Shown: one piece after another, positions 1-10,346 of the stretch
How the letters are laid out: the number at the start of each line of letters is the position of its first letter
Position numbering within the stretch: position 1 is the first letter of the stretch
Assembly (NCBI GenBank): GCA_035711845.1
Contig: DASTBU010000110.1
Coordinates: forward strand, 1 to 27,459
Source of the DNA: DASTBU01 sp035711845
GTDB lineage: Bacteria; Acidobacteriota; Vicinamibacteria; Vicinamibacterales; 2-12-FULL-66-21
DNA length: 27,459 nt
Direction: 5' to 3'
Position numbers and translations under genes: made by a program
The notes under the pieces: generated by a model
What the model saw: only the letters and a program-made list of their open reading frames with translations
Told to the model about the DNA's origin: nothing
The model's database searches: none

Positions 1-1114
1 ATACCGTCATCAGCGCGGCGATGCCGGGGCGCGAGACCCACAGTCCGGAGAAATCCCGCAGCTCGTCGTGCGGCTCCTCTGCCGTCCCCAGCAGCGCGAC
101 GATGCCGAGCGCGCCGATGTTGCTCACCGCATACGCGAGCAGGTAGAACAGCACGGCAGCCTTGCCGGTCTCGGTTGTCGCAATGATGCCGAGCATGATG
201 TAGCCGGCGTGCGCGATGCTCGAGTACGCGAGCATGCGCTTGATATTGGTCTGCAGTACGCCGACCACCGTGCCGAGGATCATCGTGGCCGCGGCAATCA
301 CGGTCAGCATCGGAATCCACTGATCCCTGAGCGGCTCGAGCGGCGAGAGGAACACGCGGACGAACGCGGCAAACGCGGCCGCCTTGACGCCTGTGGACAT
401 GAACGCCGTCACGATGGTGGGCGCACCCTCGTACGCGTCCGGGGTCCACATGTGGAACGGCACTGCCGACACCTTGAACGCGAAGCCGATCGCCAGCAGG
501 GCGACGGCCAGCACGATGAACGTGGGCGAGGCGTTGCCGCTCGACAACGCCACGCCGAGATCGTCCAGGCGCGTGGATTCGGCAAGCGCAAACGCGAACG
601 CGATCCCGTACAGGAAGAACGCGCTGGAGAACGAGCCGAGCAGGAAATACTTGAACGACGCCTCGGCGCCGGCGATGCTCGCGCGCCGGATCCCCGTGAG
701 CACGTAGACCGACAGCGAGAGCACTTCGAGCGCCAGGAACATCACCAGCAGGTCCACGGCCGAGGCCATGAGCATCATGCCGCTGATGGCAAACAGCGTC
801 AGCGCGTAATACTCGCCTGGCGGAAGCTGCTCCCGCTCCACCACCTCGTCGGAGAACATCATCGTGAGGATCCCGATGACGCAGAGCACGAGATTCACGA
901 AGAGCGCGAAATTGTCGGCGCGGACGACGCCGTAGGCCGTGGCATCGCTGTCCCAGAGGAAGACGGACGCGACCGCGGCGCCGGTGAGGCCGATGAGGCC
1001 GAGGCCGTCGATCCGCATCCGCTCGCCAGGCTGGCGGAACGCCTCGGCCAGCATCGCGGCGCAGGCCGACAGGACGATGATGAGAATCGGGATGATCGCA
1101 GCGAATTCAGTCAT
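1..1114 (-). CDS. nuoN: NADH-quinone oxidoreductase subunit N (partial, C-terminus outside window)
   Basis: This is one of the three antiporter-like, proton-pumping membrane subunits of complex I in the cytoplasmic membrane. About 371 codons are present, against roughly 480-490 for the family, so the C-terminal quarter lies beyond position 1. The translation is almost entirely transmembrane helices. It has the conserved membrane Glu near residue 130 (context FLALEVLSLSVYVLTG), the Lys in FKVSAVPFHMWTPDAYEGAP, and the downstream Lys in MSTGVKAAAF that belong to the proton path. The ATG at 1114 overlaps the nuoM stop as ATGA, so the two are translationally coupled. Identification is secure; only the 3' end is unknown. 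Confidence 0.96.
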   Translation of the reverse strand, partial: MTEFAAIIPILIIVLSACAAMLAEAFRQPGERMRIDGLGLIGLTGAAVASVFLWDSDATAYGVVRADNFALFVNLVLCVIGILTMMFSDEVVEREQLPPGEYYALTLFAISGMMLMASAVDLLVMFLALEVLSLSVYVLTGIRRASIAGAEASFKYFLLGSFSSAFFLYGIAFAFALAESTRLDDLGVALSSGNASPTFIVLAVALLAIGFAFKVSAVPFHMWTPDAYEGAPTIVTAFMSTGVKAAAFAAFVRVFLSPLEPLRDQWIPMLTVIAAATMILGTVVGVLQTNIKRMLAYSSIAHAGYIMLGIIATTETGKAAVLFYLLAYAVSNIGALGIVALLGTAEEPHDELRDFSGLWVSRPGIAALMTV

Positions 1115-2700
1115 TGTCGTTGGCGCCTGCTGACCGCATCAGCGGCGATCGGATCGGTCGCACGGGGTGTCGATGCCGCAGTCTCGGGCTGGTCCAGCCT
1201 CGCCCGCTGTGGCTGCGCGTTCATCACGCGCTCGATCACGCGGTTCACGGAGGGCTCCATGGGCCGGAGGAAGATGCCCGGTACGACCCCCATCACAACC
1301 GCCATCGCCACAACGGGCACGACGAGGGCCCACTCGCGGGGCGAGAGATCGGGGAGCGACGTGTTTTTCGTGTTCGTCAGGGGACCGTAGTTCACGCGCT
1401 GGAACATCCAGAGCATGTAGATCGCCGAGAGAATCACGCCAGTGGCCGCGAACGCGGTCAGCCAGGTGTGCCAGCGGAACGCCCCGATGAGGATCAGGAA
1501 CTCGCCGACGAAGCCGTTCAGGCCCGGCAGGGCGATCGACGAGAGCGTGATGACGAGGAAGGCGGTGACCAGGCGCGGCGTCACGGCCTTGAGCCCGCCG
1601 TATTCCGAAATCAATCGCGTGTGCCGCCGATCCGACAACATGCCCACCATCATGAAGAGCCCGCCGGTGCTCACGCCGTGATTCAGCATCTGGTAGACGG
1701 AGCCCTGCACGCCCTGGACGTTCATCGCCGCCATCCCGAGCACGACGAACCCGAGGTGGCTGACGCTCGAATAGGCGACCAGCTTCTTCATGTCGGGCTG
1801 CACCATCGCGACCAGGGCGCCGTAGATGATCCCGATCACGGCCAGCACCCCCAGCGCCGGCGCGAAATACAGCGCGGCGGCCGGGAACAACGGGAAGGCG
1901 AACCGCAGCAGACCGTACGTGCCCATCTTCAGCAGCACGCCTGCCAGGATGATCGACCCGGCGGTCGGCGCCTCCACGTGCGCGTCGGGCAGCCAGGTGT
2001 GGAACGGAAAAAGCGGCACCTTGATGGCAAACGCCAGCGCGAAGGCGAGGAAGAACCAGGTCTCCATCTGCTCCGGCAGCGTCAGGTCGTAGAGGTCGAG
2101 CAGGTTGAAGCTCATCTGGCCGGTGGCTTCGGCCTGCGCCCAGGCCAGCCCAATGATGGCAATCAGCATGAGCACGCTGCCCGCCATCGTGTAGAGAATG
2201 AACTTCACCGCCGCATAGATGCGCCGCTCGTATCCCCATACCCCGATCAGGAAGTACATCGGAATGAGCATCGCGTCCCAGAACACATAGAAGAGGAACA
2301 GGTCGATGGCGACGAAGACGCCCAGCATCGCCGTTTCGAGCGCCAGCACGCAGACGCTGAAGGCCTTGACGCTCTTGTGGACCGACTCCCACGAGGACAG
2401 CAGCGCGATTGGCGTCAAAAATGCGGTCAGGATGATGAGGAAGAGGCTGATGCCGTCGACGCCGATGTAGTACTGGATGCCGAAGTGCGGCATCCAGGCG
2501 TACTGCTCTTCGAACTGGAACCCGGCACTCGACGGATCGAAACGCCACCAGAGCAACAGCGTGGCCGCAAACGTCAGGAGCGAGGCCGCCAGCGCGACGT
2601 AGCGGACGAGCGGCTCCCGTTCAGGGCGACTGCCCCGGCCGGCGGAAAGCAGCACCAGCACGGCGCCGGCGAGAGGCAGGAAGACGATGGTGGAGAGCAT
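1111..2700 (-). CDS. nuoM: NADH-quinone oxidoreductase subunit M
   Basis: Antiporter-like proton-pumping subunit of complex I, 529 residues, a normal length for NuoM. Visible landmarks are the WDAMLIPMYFLIGVWG helix near residue 141, the Lys in AFAIKVPLFPFHTWLPDAH near 227, and the following EAPTAGSIILAGVLLKMGTYG segment. The membrane Glu that is Glu144 in E. coli NuoM is Asp142 here, a conservative but notable change. The C-terminal 40 residues are polar and low in complexity. The ATG at 2700 begins a hydrophobic N-terminus (MLSTIVFLPLAGAVLVLL). The gene is separated from nuoL by a 236-nt repeat-rich spacer and overlaps nuoN by 4 nt. Confidence 0.97.
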   Translation of the reverse strand: MLSTIVFLPLAGAVLVLLSAGRGSRPEREPLVRYVALAASLLTFAATLLLWWRFDPSSAGFQFEEQYAWMPHFGIQYYIGVDGISLFLIILTAFLTPIALLSSWESVHKSVKAFSVCVLALETAMLGVFVAIDLFLFYVFWDAMLIPMYFLIGVWGYERRIYAAVKFILYTMAGSVLMLIAIIGLAWAQAEATGQMSFNLLDLYDLTLPEQMETWFFLAFALAFAIKVPLFPFHTWLPDAHVEAPTAGSIILAGVLLKMGTYGLLRFAFPLFPAAALYFAPALGVLAVIGIIYGALVAMVQPDMKKLVAYSSVSHLGFVVLGMAAMNVQGVQGSVYQMLNHGVSTGGLFMMVGMLSDRRHTRLISEYGGLKAVTPRLVTAFLVITLSSIALPGLNGFVGEFLILIGAFRWHTWLTAFAATGVILSAIYMLWMFQRVNYGPLTNTKNTSLPDLSPREWALVVPVVAMAVVMGVVPGIFLRPMEPSVNRVIERVMNAQPQRARLDQPETAASTPRATDPIAADAVSRRQRQ

Positions 2701-2936
2701 CTTAATGAAATCTTGTCAATTGGAGATTCGTCGATTGCGGATTGCAGATTGATTGTGGGAATGGCGATGTGGGATTGGGGATTTCATTCGGAGATTGAGG
2801 ATAGAGGAGGTGTCGATCGCGCTTCACTGACCACCCCGCGAAGTCCCCGGCCAATCACCGAATGAAATCCCCAATCGACAATCCCCAATCCAGAATCAAT
2901 CTGCAATCCCCAATCAACGAATCAGCAATGCCAGGG
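2701..2936. repeat. nuoL-nuoM spacer with long inverted repeat built from GATTGGG-like units
   Basis: The spacer contains no credible gene. Two arms of about 72 nt, 2725-2797 and 2852-2923, are near reverse complements with a loop of about 54 nt. Two stretches pair perfectly: 19 bp (2773-2791 with 2858-2876, gattggggatttcattcgg) and 16 bp (2739-2754 with 2894-2909). Each arm is itself a run of degenerate units close to GATTGGG, often spaced 7 nt apart. In the nuo transcript this would fold into a long hairpin between nuoL and nuoM. It could stabilise RNA ends, attenuate transcription, or be a mobile repeat; the sequence alone does not decide. Confidence 0.85.
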
Positions 2937-4991
<2,055 letters not shown>

Positions 4992-5013
4992 GTTCTCGGC
5001 CGAAGTCCTGAGG

Positions 5014-5316
5014 TCACCACTTCAACGCCGTATAGGCGTCGGGGCTCAAGGTCTCGCGATGTCGGAAGAGCGCGATCACGATGGCGAGCCCCACGGCCGC
5101 CTCCGCCGCCGCGACGGTCATGACGAAAAACGTGATGATCTGGCCGTCGACCGTCCCCGCGTAGCGGCCGATCGCGACGAACGTCAGATTCACGGCGTTC
5201 AGCATGATCTCGATCGACAGCATGATCGTGATCAGATTGCGACGCAGGAACACGCCCGCCGTACCAATCGCGAAGAGGGTGGCCGAGAGCACGAGATAGT
5301 GATTGAGCGGCACCAT
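5014..5316 (-). CDS. nuoK: NADH-quinone oxidoreductase subunit K
   Basis: Small three-helix membrane subunit of complex I, 100 residues, exactly the family size. The two conserved membrane glutamates fall at Glu36 (LITIMLSIEIMLNAVNLTF) and Glu72 (FFVMTVAAAEAAVGLAIVIALF), matching E. coli numbering. The frame stays open upstream, but the ATG at 5316 is preferred. It gives the standard N-terminus MVPLNHYLVLSATLF, lies 5 nt after the nuoJ stop, and has AAGGAG 11 nt upstream inside the end of nuoJ. Confidence 0.96.
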   Translation of the reverse strand: MVPLNHYLVLSATLFAIGTAGVFLRRNLITIMLSIEIMLNAVNLTFVAIGRYAGTVDGQIITFFVMTVAAAEAAVGLAIVIALFRHRETLSPDAYTALKW

Positions 5317-5321
5317 TGGGA

Positions 5322-5834
5322 TCAGCGCTCCTTGCGGGCCAGCACGACCGCGCCGACCATCGCCACCAGAATGAGAACCGACGTGACCTCGAACGCCAGC
5401 GCGTGTTTCGTGAAGAGCGCCCGTCCGATGTTCGTCACCGAGCTCACCGAGTCGGCCGTCGTGTCGTCGAACCATCCGAGCCCGAGGCCCGACAGCGCGT
5501 ACACGATTTCGACCGCCAGCAGAATCGACAGCACGACCGCCGCTTTCATGCCGCGGGGGCCGAGCAGCGCGGCCACCGGCGACGGGCCGGGCTCTTCGCG
5601 CGGGACGTTCAGCAGCATCACCACGAACAGGAAGAGCACCATGATCGCGCCGGCGTAGATGATGATCTGCGTCACGGCCGTGAACGGCGCGTCGAGCAGC
5701 ACGTAGAGACCCGCCAGCCCGCCGAATGCCGTGATCAGCAGCATCACGCTGTGCATCGGGTTGCGCTGCCCGATGACGCCCGCCGACGCGATGACCGTTA
5801 TCGCGGCGAGGATGTAAAAAGCAAGTGCTTCCAT
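5322..5834 (-). CDS. nuoJ: NADH-quinone oxidoreductase subunit J
   Basis: Membrane subunit of complex I with about five helices, 170 residues as expected. The family signature is clear: RNPMHSVMLLITAF, followed by AVTQIIIYAGAIMVLFLFVVMLLN, which contains the pi-bulge helix involved in coupling. The polar C-terminus follows a final helix (VTSVLILVAMVGAVVLARKE). The ATG at 5834 follows the 194-nt repeat-bearing spacer that separates it from nuoH, where nuoI is normally found. nuoK starts 5 nt after its stop. Confidence 0.96.
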   Translation of the reverse strand: MEALAFYILAAITVIASAGVIGQRNPMHSVMLLITAFGGLAGLYVLLDAPFTAVTQIIIYAGAIMVLFLFVVMLLNVPREEPGPSPVAALLGPRGMKAAVVLSILLAVEIVYALSGLGLGWFDDTTADSVSSVTNIGRALFTKHALAFEVTSVLILVAMVGAVVLARKER

Positions 5835-6028
5835 TTATTCCTGCTCGCGGGGCCCCACCCCCGCTCGCTGCTCGCTCGGCGACGCCGCTCCGCGGCGCTT
5901 CCTTCCAGCGCCTCGCTCGGGCCGCAGGCGCTACCTCTTCCTCTGCTCGCTCGGCGGCGCCGCTCCGCGGCGCTTCCTTCCAACCTTCGCGCCGAGCTCT
6001 GGCGAAGGTGGCCCGACTCCGTCTTCCG
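5835..6028. repeat. nuoH-nuoJ spacer with duplicated 40-nt GC-rich palindromic repeat
   Basis: This 194-nt spacer occupies the usual nuoI position. Two 40-nt copies, 5868-5907 and 5943-5982, begin ctgctcgctcggcg and end gcttccttcca. They differ at one base (39/40). Each contains an internal hairpin of the form CGCCGC-TCC-GCGGCG, extended to 7 bp in the second copy. The copies are in direct orientation, 35 nt apart. No ferredoxin-like CxxCxxCxxxCP motif of NuoI can be read in any frame here. The arrangement resembles REP-type extragenic palindromes; whether it occurs elsewhere in the genome cannot be seen. Confidence 0.85.
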
Positions 6029-7051
6029 TCACCCCATCCACAGGACCAGCGCCGCGGTCGCGAGCAGGTTGACGACGGCAGCCGGCAGCAGCCACTTCCA
6101 GCCGAACTCCATCAGCTGGTCGTAGCGATATCGCGGCAGCGTCCATCGCATCCAGACATAGAAGAACAGGAGCGCGAACACCTTCACCAGGAACCAGACC
6201 CAGGACAACCAGTCGGGCAGGAACGGGCCGAGCCATCCGCCGAGATACAGGCTCGTCGCGACGGCCGAGACCGTGACCATGTTCACGTATTCGGCGAGGA
6301 AGAACATCGCAAAGCTCATCGAGCTGTACTCGGTGTGGTAACCGGCGACGAGCTCCTGTTCCGCTTCGGGAAAATCGAACGGCGCGCGGTTGGTCTCCGC
6401 GACACCGGCCGTCATGTAGATCAGGAATCCGATCGGCTGCAGGAAGACGTACCAGCGCGGGATGAAGCCCCACCAGGTGCCCGCCTGGCTGTTGACGACC
6501 TCGCGCAGCGACAGCGAGCCCGCGAGCATCACCACGGCCGCCAGCGCCAGGCCGTAGGACAACTCGTAGCTGATCATCTGAGCCGCCGATCGCAACCCGC
6601 CGAGCAGCGAATACTTGCTGTTGGAGCTCCACCCCGCGAGCACGATCCCGTAAATGCCCATCGACGTGATCGCGAAGATCACCAGCACCGCCACGTTCAC
6701 GTCGGTCACCTGCAGCGGGATCGCTTCGTCCAGCAGCCCGAACAGCGTCGTCTCGGTGCCGAAGGGAACCACGGCGAAGGCGGCGAACGCGGCGGCGGCG
6801 GAAATCACCGGCGCGATCGCAAACAGCAGCGCATCGGCCGCCTTGGGCCGCAGCTCCTCCTTGAAGAGCAGCTTGAGCACGTCGGCAAACGGCTGGAGCG
6901 CCCCCTCGAAGCCCACACGGTTCGGCCCGACGCGGTCCTGAATGTAGGCGCAGACCTTGCGCTCCATCCAGACCATGAAGGCGGCCGAGAGGACGAGCAT
7001 GTTGAAAGTGACGAAGATCAGCCCGAGGTGGGCTGCGAGCGTCGGAGTCAT
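6029..7051 (-). CDS. nuoH: NADH-quinone oxidoreductase subunit H
   Basis: Membrane subunit that forms much of the quinone-binding chamber at the junction with the hydrophilic arm. It has 340 residues and is wholly helical. Landmarks are MERKVCAYIQDRVGPNRVGF near residue 30, FADVLKLLFKEEL, the LLGGLRSAAQMISYELSYGL helix, ETNRAPFDFPEAEQELVAGY and the polar loop around the last two helices (WMRWTLPRYRYDQLMEFGWK). The ATG at 7051 lies 3 nt downstream of the nuoF stop, leaving no space for nuoG. It is followed by the repeat-bearing spacer rather than nuoI. Confidence 0.97.
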   Translation of the reverse strand: MTPTLAAHLGLIFVTFNMLVLSAAFMVWMERKVCAYIQDRVGPNRVGFEGALQPFADVLKLLFKEELRPKAADALLFAIAPVISAAAAFAAFAVVPFGTETTLFGLLDEAIPLQVTDVNVAVLVIFAITSMGIYGIVLAGWSSNSKYSLLGGLRSAAQMISYELSYGLALAAVVMLAGSLSLREVVNSQAGTWWGFIPRWYVFLQPIGFLIYMTAGVAETNRAPFDFPEAEQELVAGYHTEYSSMSFAMFFLAEYVNMVTVSAVATSLYLGGWLGPFLPDWLSWVWFLVKVFALLFFYVWMRWTLPRYRYDQLMEFGWKWLLPAAVVNLLATAALVLWMG

Positions 7052-7054
7052 AGG

Positions 7055-8353
7055 TCAGTGCGCCGCGACGGGCAAACGCGAGGCGCGCCAGTCTGCCGGC
7101 ACCGTGCACCGGCCTTCGCGAACGTGCGCCTCGAACTCGGCCCTGAAATTCTTCACCGTGGTCAGCGCCGGCGTCGCGGCCGCGTCACCGAACGCGCAGA
7201 GCGTCTTCCCGACGATGTTGCCGCCGACGCTGACGAGCAGATCGATGTCGCGCATTTCCCCTTCGCCGTTCTCGATGCGCGTCAGGATCTTGTACAGCCA
7301 GTCAGTGCCCTCGCGGCACGGCGTGCACTTGCCGCACGATTCGTGCTTGTAGAAATACAGGAGGTTCCTCGCCGCCCAGACCATGCAGGTCGTTTCGTCC
7401 ATCACGATGATGCCCGCCGATCCCAGCATCGACCCCGCCTTCATCACGTCGTCGAAGCTCGCGGGGATGTCGAGCTGATCGGGCAGCAGGATCGGCACGG
7501 ATGAACCACCCGGGATGACCGCTTTCAGCTGGTGGCCGTTCCGCACGCCGCCGGCATACCCGAAAATCAGCTCCTTCAGCGTCGTTTTCATCGTGGCCTC
7601 GTAGACGCCGGGCTTGCTGACGTGACCGCTGACGCAGAACAGCTTGGGGCCGCCGTTCTTCTCGGGGCCCAGGGAGGCGAACCACTCCGCGCCGTTCGTG
7701 ATGATCGCCGGCAGGTTGCAGAGCGTCTCGACGTTGTTGACGGCGGTCGGGCAGTTGTAGAGGCCCGCCACCGCGGGAAACGGCGGCTTGATCCTCGGCT
7801 GCGCGCGCTTGCCCTCCAGCGATTCGATGAGCGCCGTCTCCTCGCCCGCCTCGTACGCCCCGGCGCCGCGGTGGATCACGATGTCGCAGTCGAACCCGGT
7901 GCCGAGGATGTTCCTGCCGACATACCCCTCCGCGTAGGCCTTCCGGAGCTCGGCCTCGAGCACCTGCTGCACGTGGTAGAACTCGCCGCGGATGTAGATG
8001 TAGGCCACCTTGGCGCCGATGGCCCAGCAGCCGATCAGGCAGCCCTCGAAAAGCAGGTGGGGGTTGCGCTCCATGAGCACGTGATCCTTGAACGTGCCCG
8101 GCTCGCTCTCGTCGGCGTTGCAGCAGATGTACTTCGGCAGCGGTGTGTCCTTGAGGACGAACTGCCACTTGAGGCCCGCCGGAAAGCCGGCTCCGCCGCG
8201 GCCCCGAAGCCCCGATGCCTTCACCTGCTCGATGACGTCCTTGGGCTGCATCGACAGGGCCTTGCGCAGGCCGTTGTAGCCCTCGCGCTTCACGTAGAAG
8301 TCGAGCGTGTAGCTGTTCGGCTCGCGGACGTATCTGGTGAGGATGGGTTCCAT
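7055..8353 (-). CDS. nuoF: NADH-quinone oxidoreductase subunit F (NADH- and FMN-binding)
   Basis: Soluble subunit that oxidises NADH via FMN and passes electrons to the N3 [4Fe-4S] cluster. It has 432 residues from the ATG at 8353; an in-frame TTG at 8386 would add 11 residues but lacks support. Landmarks are the glycine-rich FMN/NADH site GLRGRGGAGFPAGLKW (about 48-63), CNADESEPGTFKDH, GAGAYEAGEETALIESLEG, and the cluster ligands Cys340, Cys343, Cys346 (CGKCTPC) and Cys386 (TLCAFGDAA). All expected residues are present, so an NADH-using enzyme is implied. nuoE is 212 nt upstream; nuoH follows after 3 nt. Confidence 0.97.
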   Translation of the reverse strand: MEPILTRYVREPNSYTLDFYVKREGYNGLRKALSMQPKDVIEQVKASGLRGRGGAGFPAGLKWQFVLKDTPLPKYICCNADESEPGTFKDHVLMERNPHLLFEGCLIGCWAIGAKVAYIYIRGEFYHVQQVLEAELRKAYAEGYVGRNILGTGFDCDIVIHRGAGAYEAGEETALIESLEGKRAQPRIKPPFPAVAGLYNCPTAVNNVETLCNLPAIITNGAEWFASLGPEKNGGPKLFCVSGHVSKPGVYEATMKTTLKELIFGYAGGVRNGHQLKAVIPGGSSVPILLPDQLDIPASFDDVMKAGSMLGSAGIIVMDETTCMVWAARNLLYFYKHESCGKCTPCREGTDWLYKILTRIENGEGEMRDIDLLVSVGGNIVGKTLCAFGDAAATPALTTVKNFRAEFEAHVREGRCTVPADWRASRLPVAAH

Positions 8354-8565
8354 GTCTTCAGTCAATTCCCGATCTGCAACTTCCAAACCCTGACTGTTTG
8401 GGAGTTGGGAGACAGCTGTTTAGCGGGTTGCGCCGGAGCATGTCGGGCCACGGCGCGATGCGGCCAGCGCGCCGCGCCAGTTCGAAAAATAACCGCAGGC
8501 GCTCCATCCGCGAAGGCGCTAATTCGCCACTGCCGCTCGGACTCCCCAGCTGCCCCTGGGACTTG
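8354..8565. other. nuoE-nuoF spacer, no gene recognised
   Basis: This 212-nt gap lies inside the nuo operon. A frame is open through it on the minus strand, but it has no recognisable domain and its reading runs out of the end of nuoE. Near 8390-8415 there is a short run of TTGGGAG-like units (gtttgggagttgggagac), a degenerate relative of the heptad repeats in other spacers. The rest is GC-rich with several short self-complementary stretches. No nuoG remnant was seen. Confidence 0.6.
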
Positions 8566-9168
8566 TCATTTCTCCACTCGAAGGTGACAGCCGCTGAACG
8601 CTCGGTCGCCGCTGGCTTTGATCTCGTCCACGAGCCTCCCCGCATCCTCAGGCTTCAGCCGCTCGTGCCACTGCTCGTTGTTCACCATCACCACCGGCGC
8701 GCGATCGCAGGCGCCGAGACATTCGAACTGCAGCAGCGTGAACATGCCGGAGGGATCGGTTTCACCGACCCCGATCCCGAGCTTCTCGGACAACGCCTCG
8801 GTGACGCGCTCGGCACCCATCAGCGCGCACGAGAGCGTCCGGCAGACCTGCAGCACGTACTTGCCCACGGGTTCCCGGTAGAACATCACGTAGTAGCTCG
8901 CGACGTCCTCCACTTCTGCCGGAGTCATCCCGAGGATTTCCGCGACGTGCCGCATGCCGTTGGCCGTGAGGTAGCCGGACTGCTCCTGCACCAGATAGAG
9001 CGCCGCGAGCACCGCCGAGCGGCGCCGTTCGGGCGGGTACTTCGTCAGCATGTCGTCGAGCTTCGCGCGCCGCTCGGGCGTGAAGGCGAACGGCGGCCCC
9101 ACGTCCACCAGCTGGCGCTCCGACTTGTGGAGGCGCTCGTCGTACGACATCAGTGGATGAAAGCTCAT
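8566..9168 (-). CDS. nuoE: NADH-quinone oxidoreductase subunit E
   Basis: Thioredoxin-fold [2Fe-2S] subunit (cluster N1a) that partners NuoF in the NADH dehydrogenase module. From the ATG at 9168 it has 200 residues. The four cluster ligands are Cys109 and Cys114 (VCRTLSCALMG) and Cys150 and Cys154 (ECLGACDRAP), the expected spacing. The helical N-terminal segment PERRRSAVLAALYLVQEQSG is typical. The longer upstream open frame is rejected because the ATG at 9168 overlaps the nuoD stop as ATGA. The C-terminus (about 35 residues after the last cluster ligand) is ordinary. Confidence 0.95.
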   Translation of the reverse strand: MSFHPLMSYDERLHKSERQLVDVGPPFAFTPERRAKLDDMLTKYPPERRRSAVLAALYLVQEQSGYLTANGMRHVAEILGMTPAEVEDVASYYVMFYREPVGKYVLQVCRTLSCALMGAERVTEALSEKLGIGVGETDPSGMFTLLQFECLGACDRAPVVMVNNEQWHERLKPEDAGRLVDEIKASGDRAFSGCHLRVEK

Positions 9169-10346
9169 CGATCCACGTCCCCCATGACCACGTCGGTGGA
9201 ACCGATTACCGCGATCACGTCGGCAATCATGCCGCCGACGATCAACTTCGGGAGCCCCTGGCACGCGTAGAAAGAGGGCGCCCGCAGCTTGATGCGGTAC
9301 GGCCGGTTCGTTCCGTCCGAGACGATGCTGAAGCCGTGCTCGCCGCGGGGGCCTTCGACGGGGACGTAGGCCTCGCCTGCCGGCACCGTGAAGCCCTGCG
9401 AGTAGATCAGGAAGTGCTGGATGAGCCCTTCCATCTCGGTGTACACCTTGTCCTTCGGCGGCGGCACGATTCGGTAGTCCTGGATGTCGTAGACGCCGCG
9501 CGGGCTGATGCGCGCCAGCGCCTGCCGGGCGATGCGCGTGCTCTGGCGCATCTCTTCCATCCGCACGAGGTAGCGATCGTAGACGTCCCCCGCAGTCCCG
9601 ACGGGGACGTCGAAATCGTACGCGTCGTATCCGGAATAGGGGAACGCCTTGCGGACGTCATAGGGCACACCGATGGCGCGCGCCATCGGCCCCACCAGGC
9701 CGTAGGCAATCACGTCGTCTTTCGGCAGGACGCCGACGCCCCTCGTACGTTTGAGCCAGATCTGGTTCTTCGTGAGCAGGTTTTCGTACTCGTTGAGCTT
9801 GTCGGGGAACGCATCCAGGAACGCCGTGACGGCATCGTGGAATCCGTTGGGCAGGTCCTCGCGAAGGCCGCCAATGCGGATGTAGCTCGGGAACATCCGG
9901 AAGCCGGCCAGCATCTCGTTGATGTTGAGCAGCTGCTCCCGCTCGCGGAAGCAGTACATCATGACGGACACGGCGCCGATCTCCAGGCCATGCGTCCCGA
10001 GCCACACCAGGTGGCTGGCGATCCGCTGCAGCTCCGCAATGAGGACGCGGATGTCCTTCACCCGCTGGGGCAGCTCGACACCGAGCAGGGTTTCGACGGA
10101 CAGGGAGAAGGCCAGGCTGTTGGAGTGCGCACTGAGGTAATCCATGCGCTCGACGAGCGGGATCACCTGCTGCCATTTCTTCTGCTCGGCGGTCTTCTCG
10201 ATGCCCGTGTGCAGGAACCCGATGGTCGTGTCTGCCGAGAGCACCCTCTCGCCATCGAGCTCGAGCACGAGCCGCAGCACACCATGCGTGCTCGGGTGCT
10301 GCGGCCCCATGTTCACGGTCATCGTCTCGGTTCGAAGTTCAGGCAT
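9165..10346 (-). CDS. nuoD: NADH-quinone oxidoreductase subunit D
   Basis: 49-kDa-type subunit that forms the quinone-reduction site with NuoB. It has 393 residues and is not fused to NuoC. Landmarks are NMGPQHPSTHGVLRL with His17 and His21 (the quinone-site histidine region), Tyr70 in ERMDYLSAHSNSL, GLEIGAVSVMMYCFRERE, and the C-terminal SFYACQGLPKLIVGGMIADV ending in GDVDR, as in other NuoD. The ATG at 10346 follows an 89-nt repeat-bearing spacer that separates it from the GmhA-like gene. It overlaps nuoE by 4 nt. Confidence 0.97.
   Translation of the reverse strand: MPELRTETMTVNMGPQHPSTHGVLRLVLELDGERVLSADTTIGFLHTGIEKTAEQKKWQQVIPLVERMDYLSAHSNSLAFSLSVETLLGVELPQRVKDIRVLIAELQRIASHLVWLGTHGLEIGAVSVMMYCFREREQLLNINEMLAGFRMFPSYIRIGGLREDLPNGFHDAVTAFLDAFPDKLNEYENLLTKNQIWLKRTRGVGVLPKDDVIAYGLVGPMARAIGVPYDVRKAFPYSGYDAYDFDVPVGTAGDVYDRYLVRMEEMRQSTRIARQALARISPRGVYDIQDYRIVPPPKDKVYTEMEGLIQHFLIYSQGFTVPAGEAYVPVEGPRGEHGFSIVSDGTNRPYRIKLRAPSFYACQGLPKLIVGGMIADVIAVIGSTDVVMGDVDR

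Noticed and set aside
5835..6028. Possible remnant of nuoI in the nuoH-nuoJ spacer
   Set aside because: No CxxCxxCxxxCP ferredoxin motif or NuoI-like sequence appears in any frame; the spacer is mostly repeat.
8358..8645. Minus-strand open frame across the nuoE-nuoF spacer
   Set aside because: It overlaps nuoE in another frame, has no recognisable domain and lacks a supported start.
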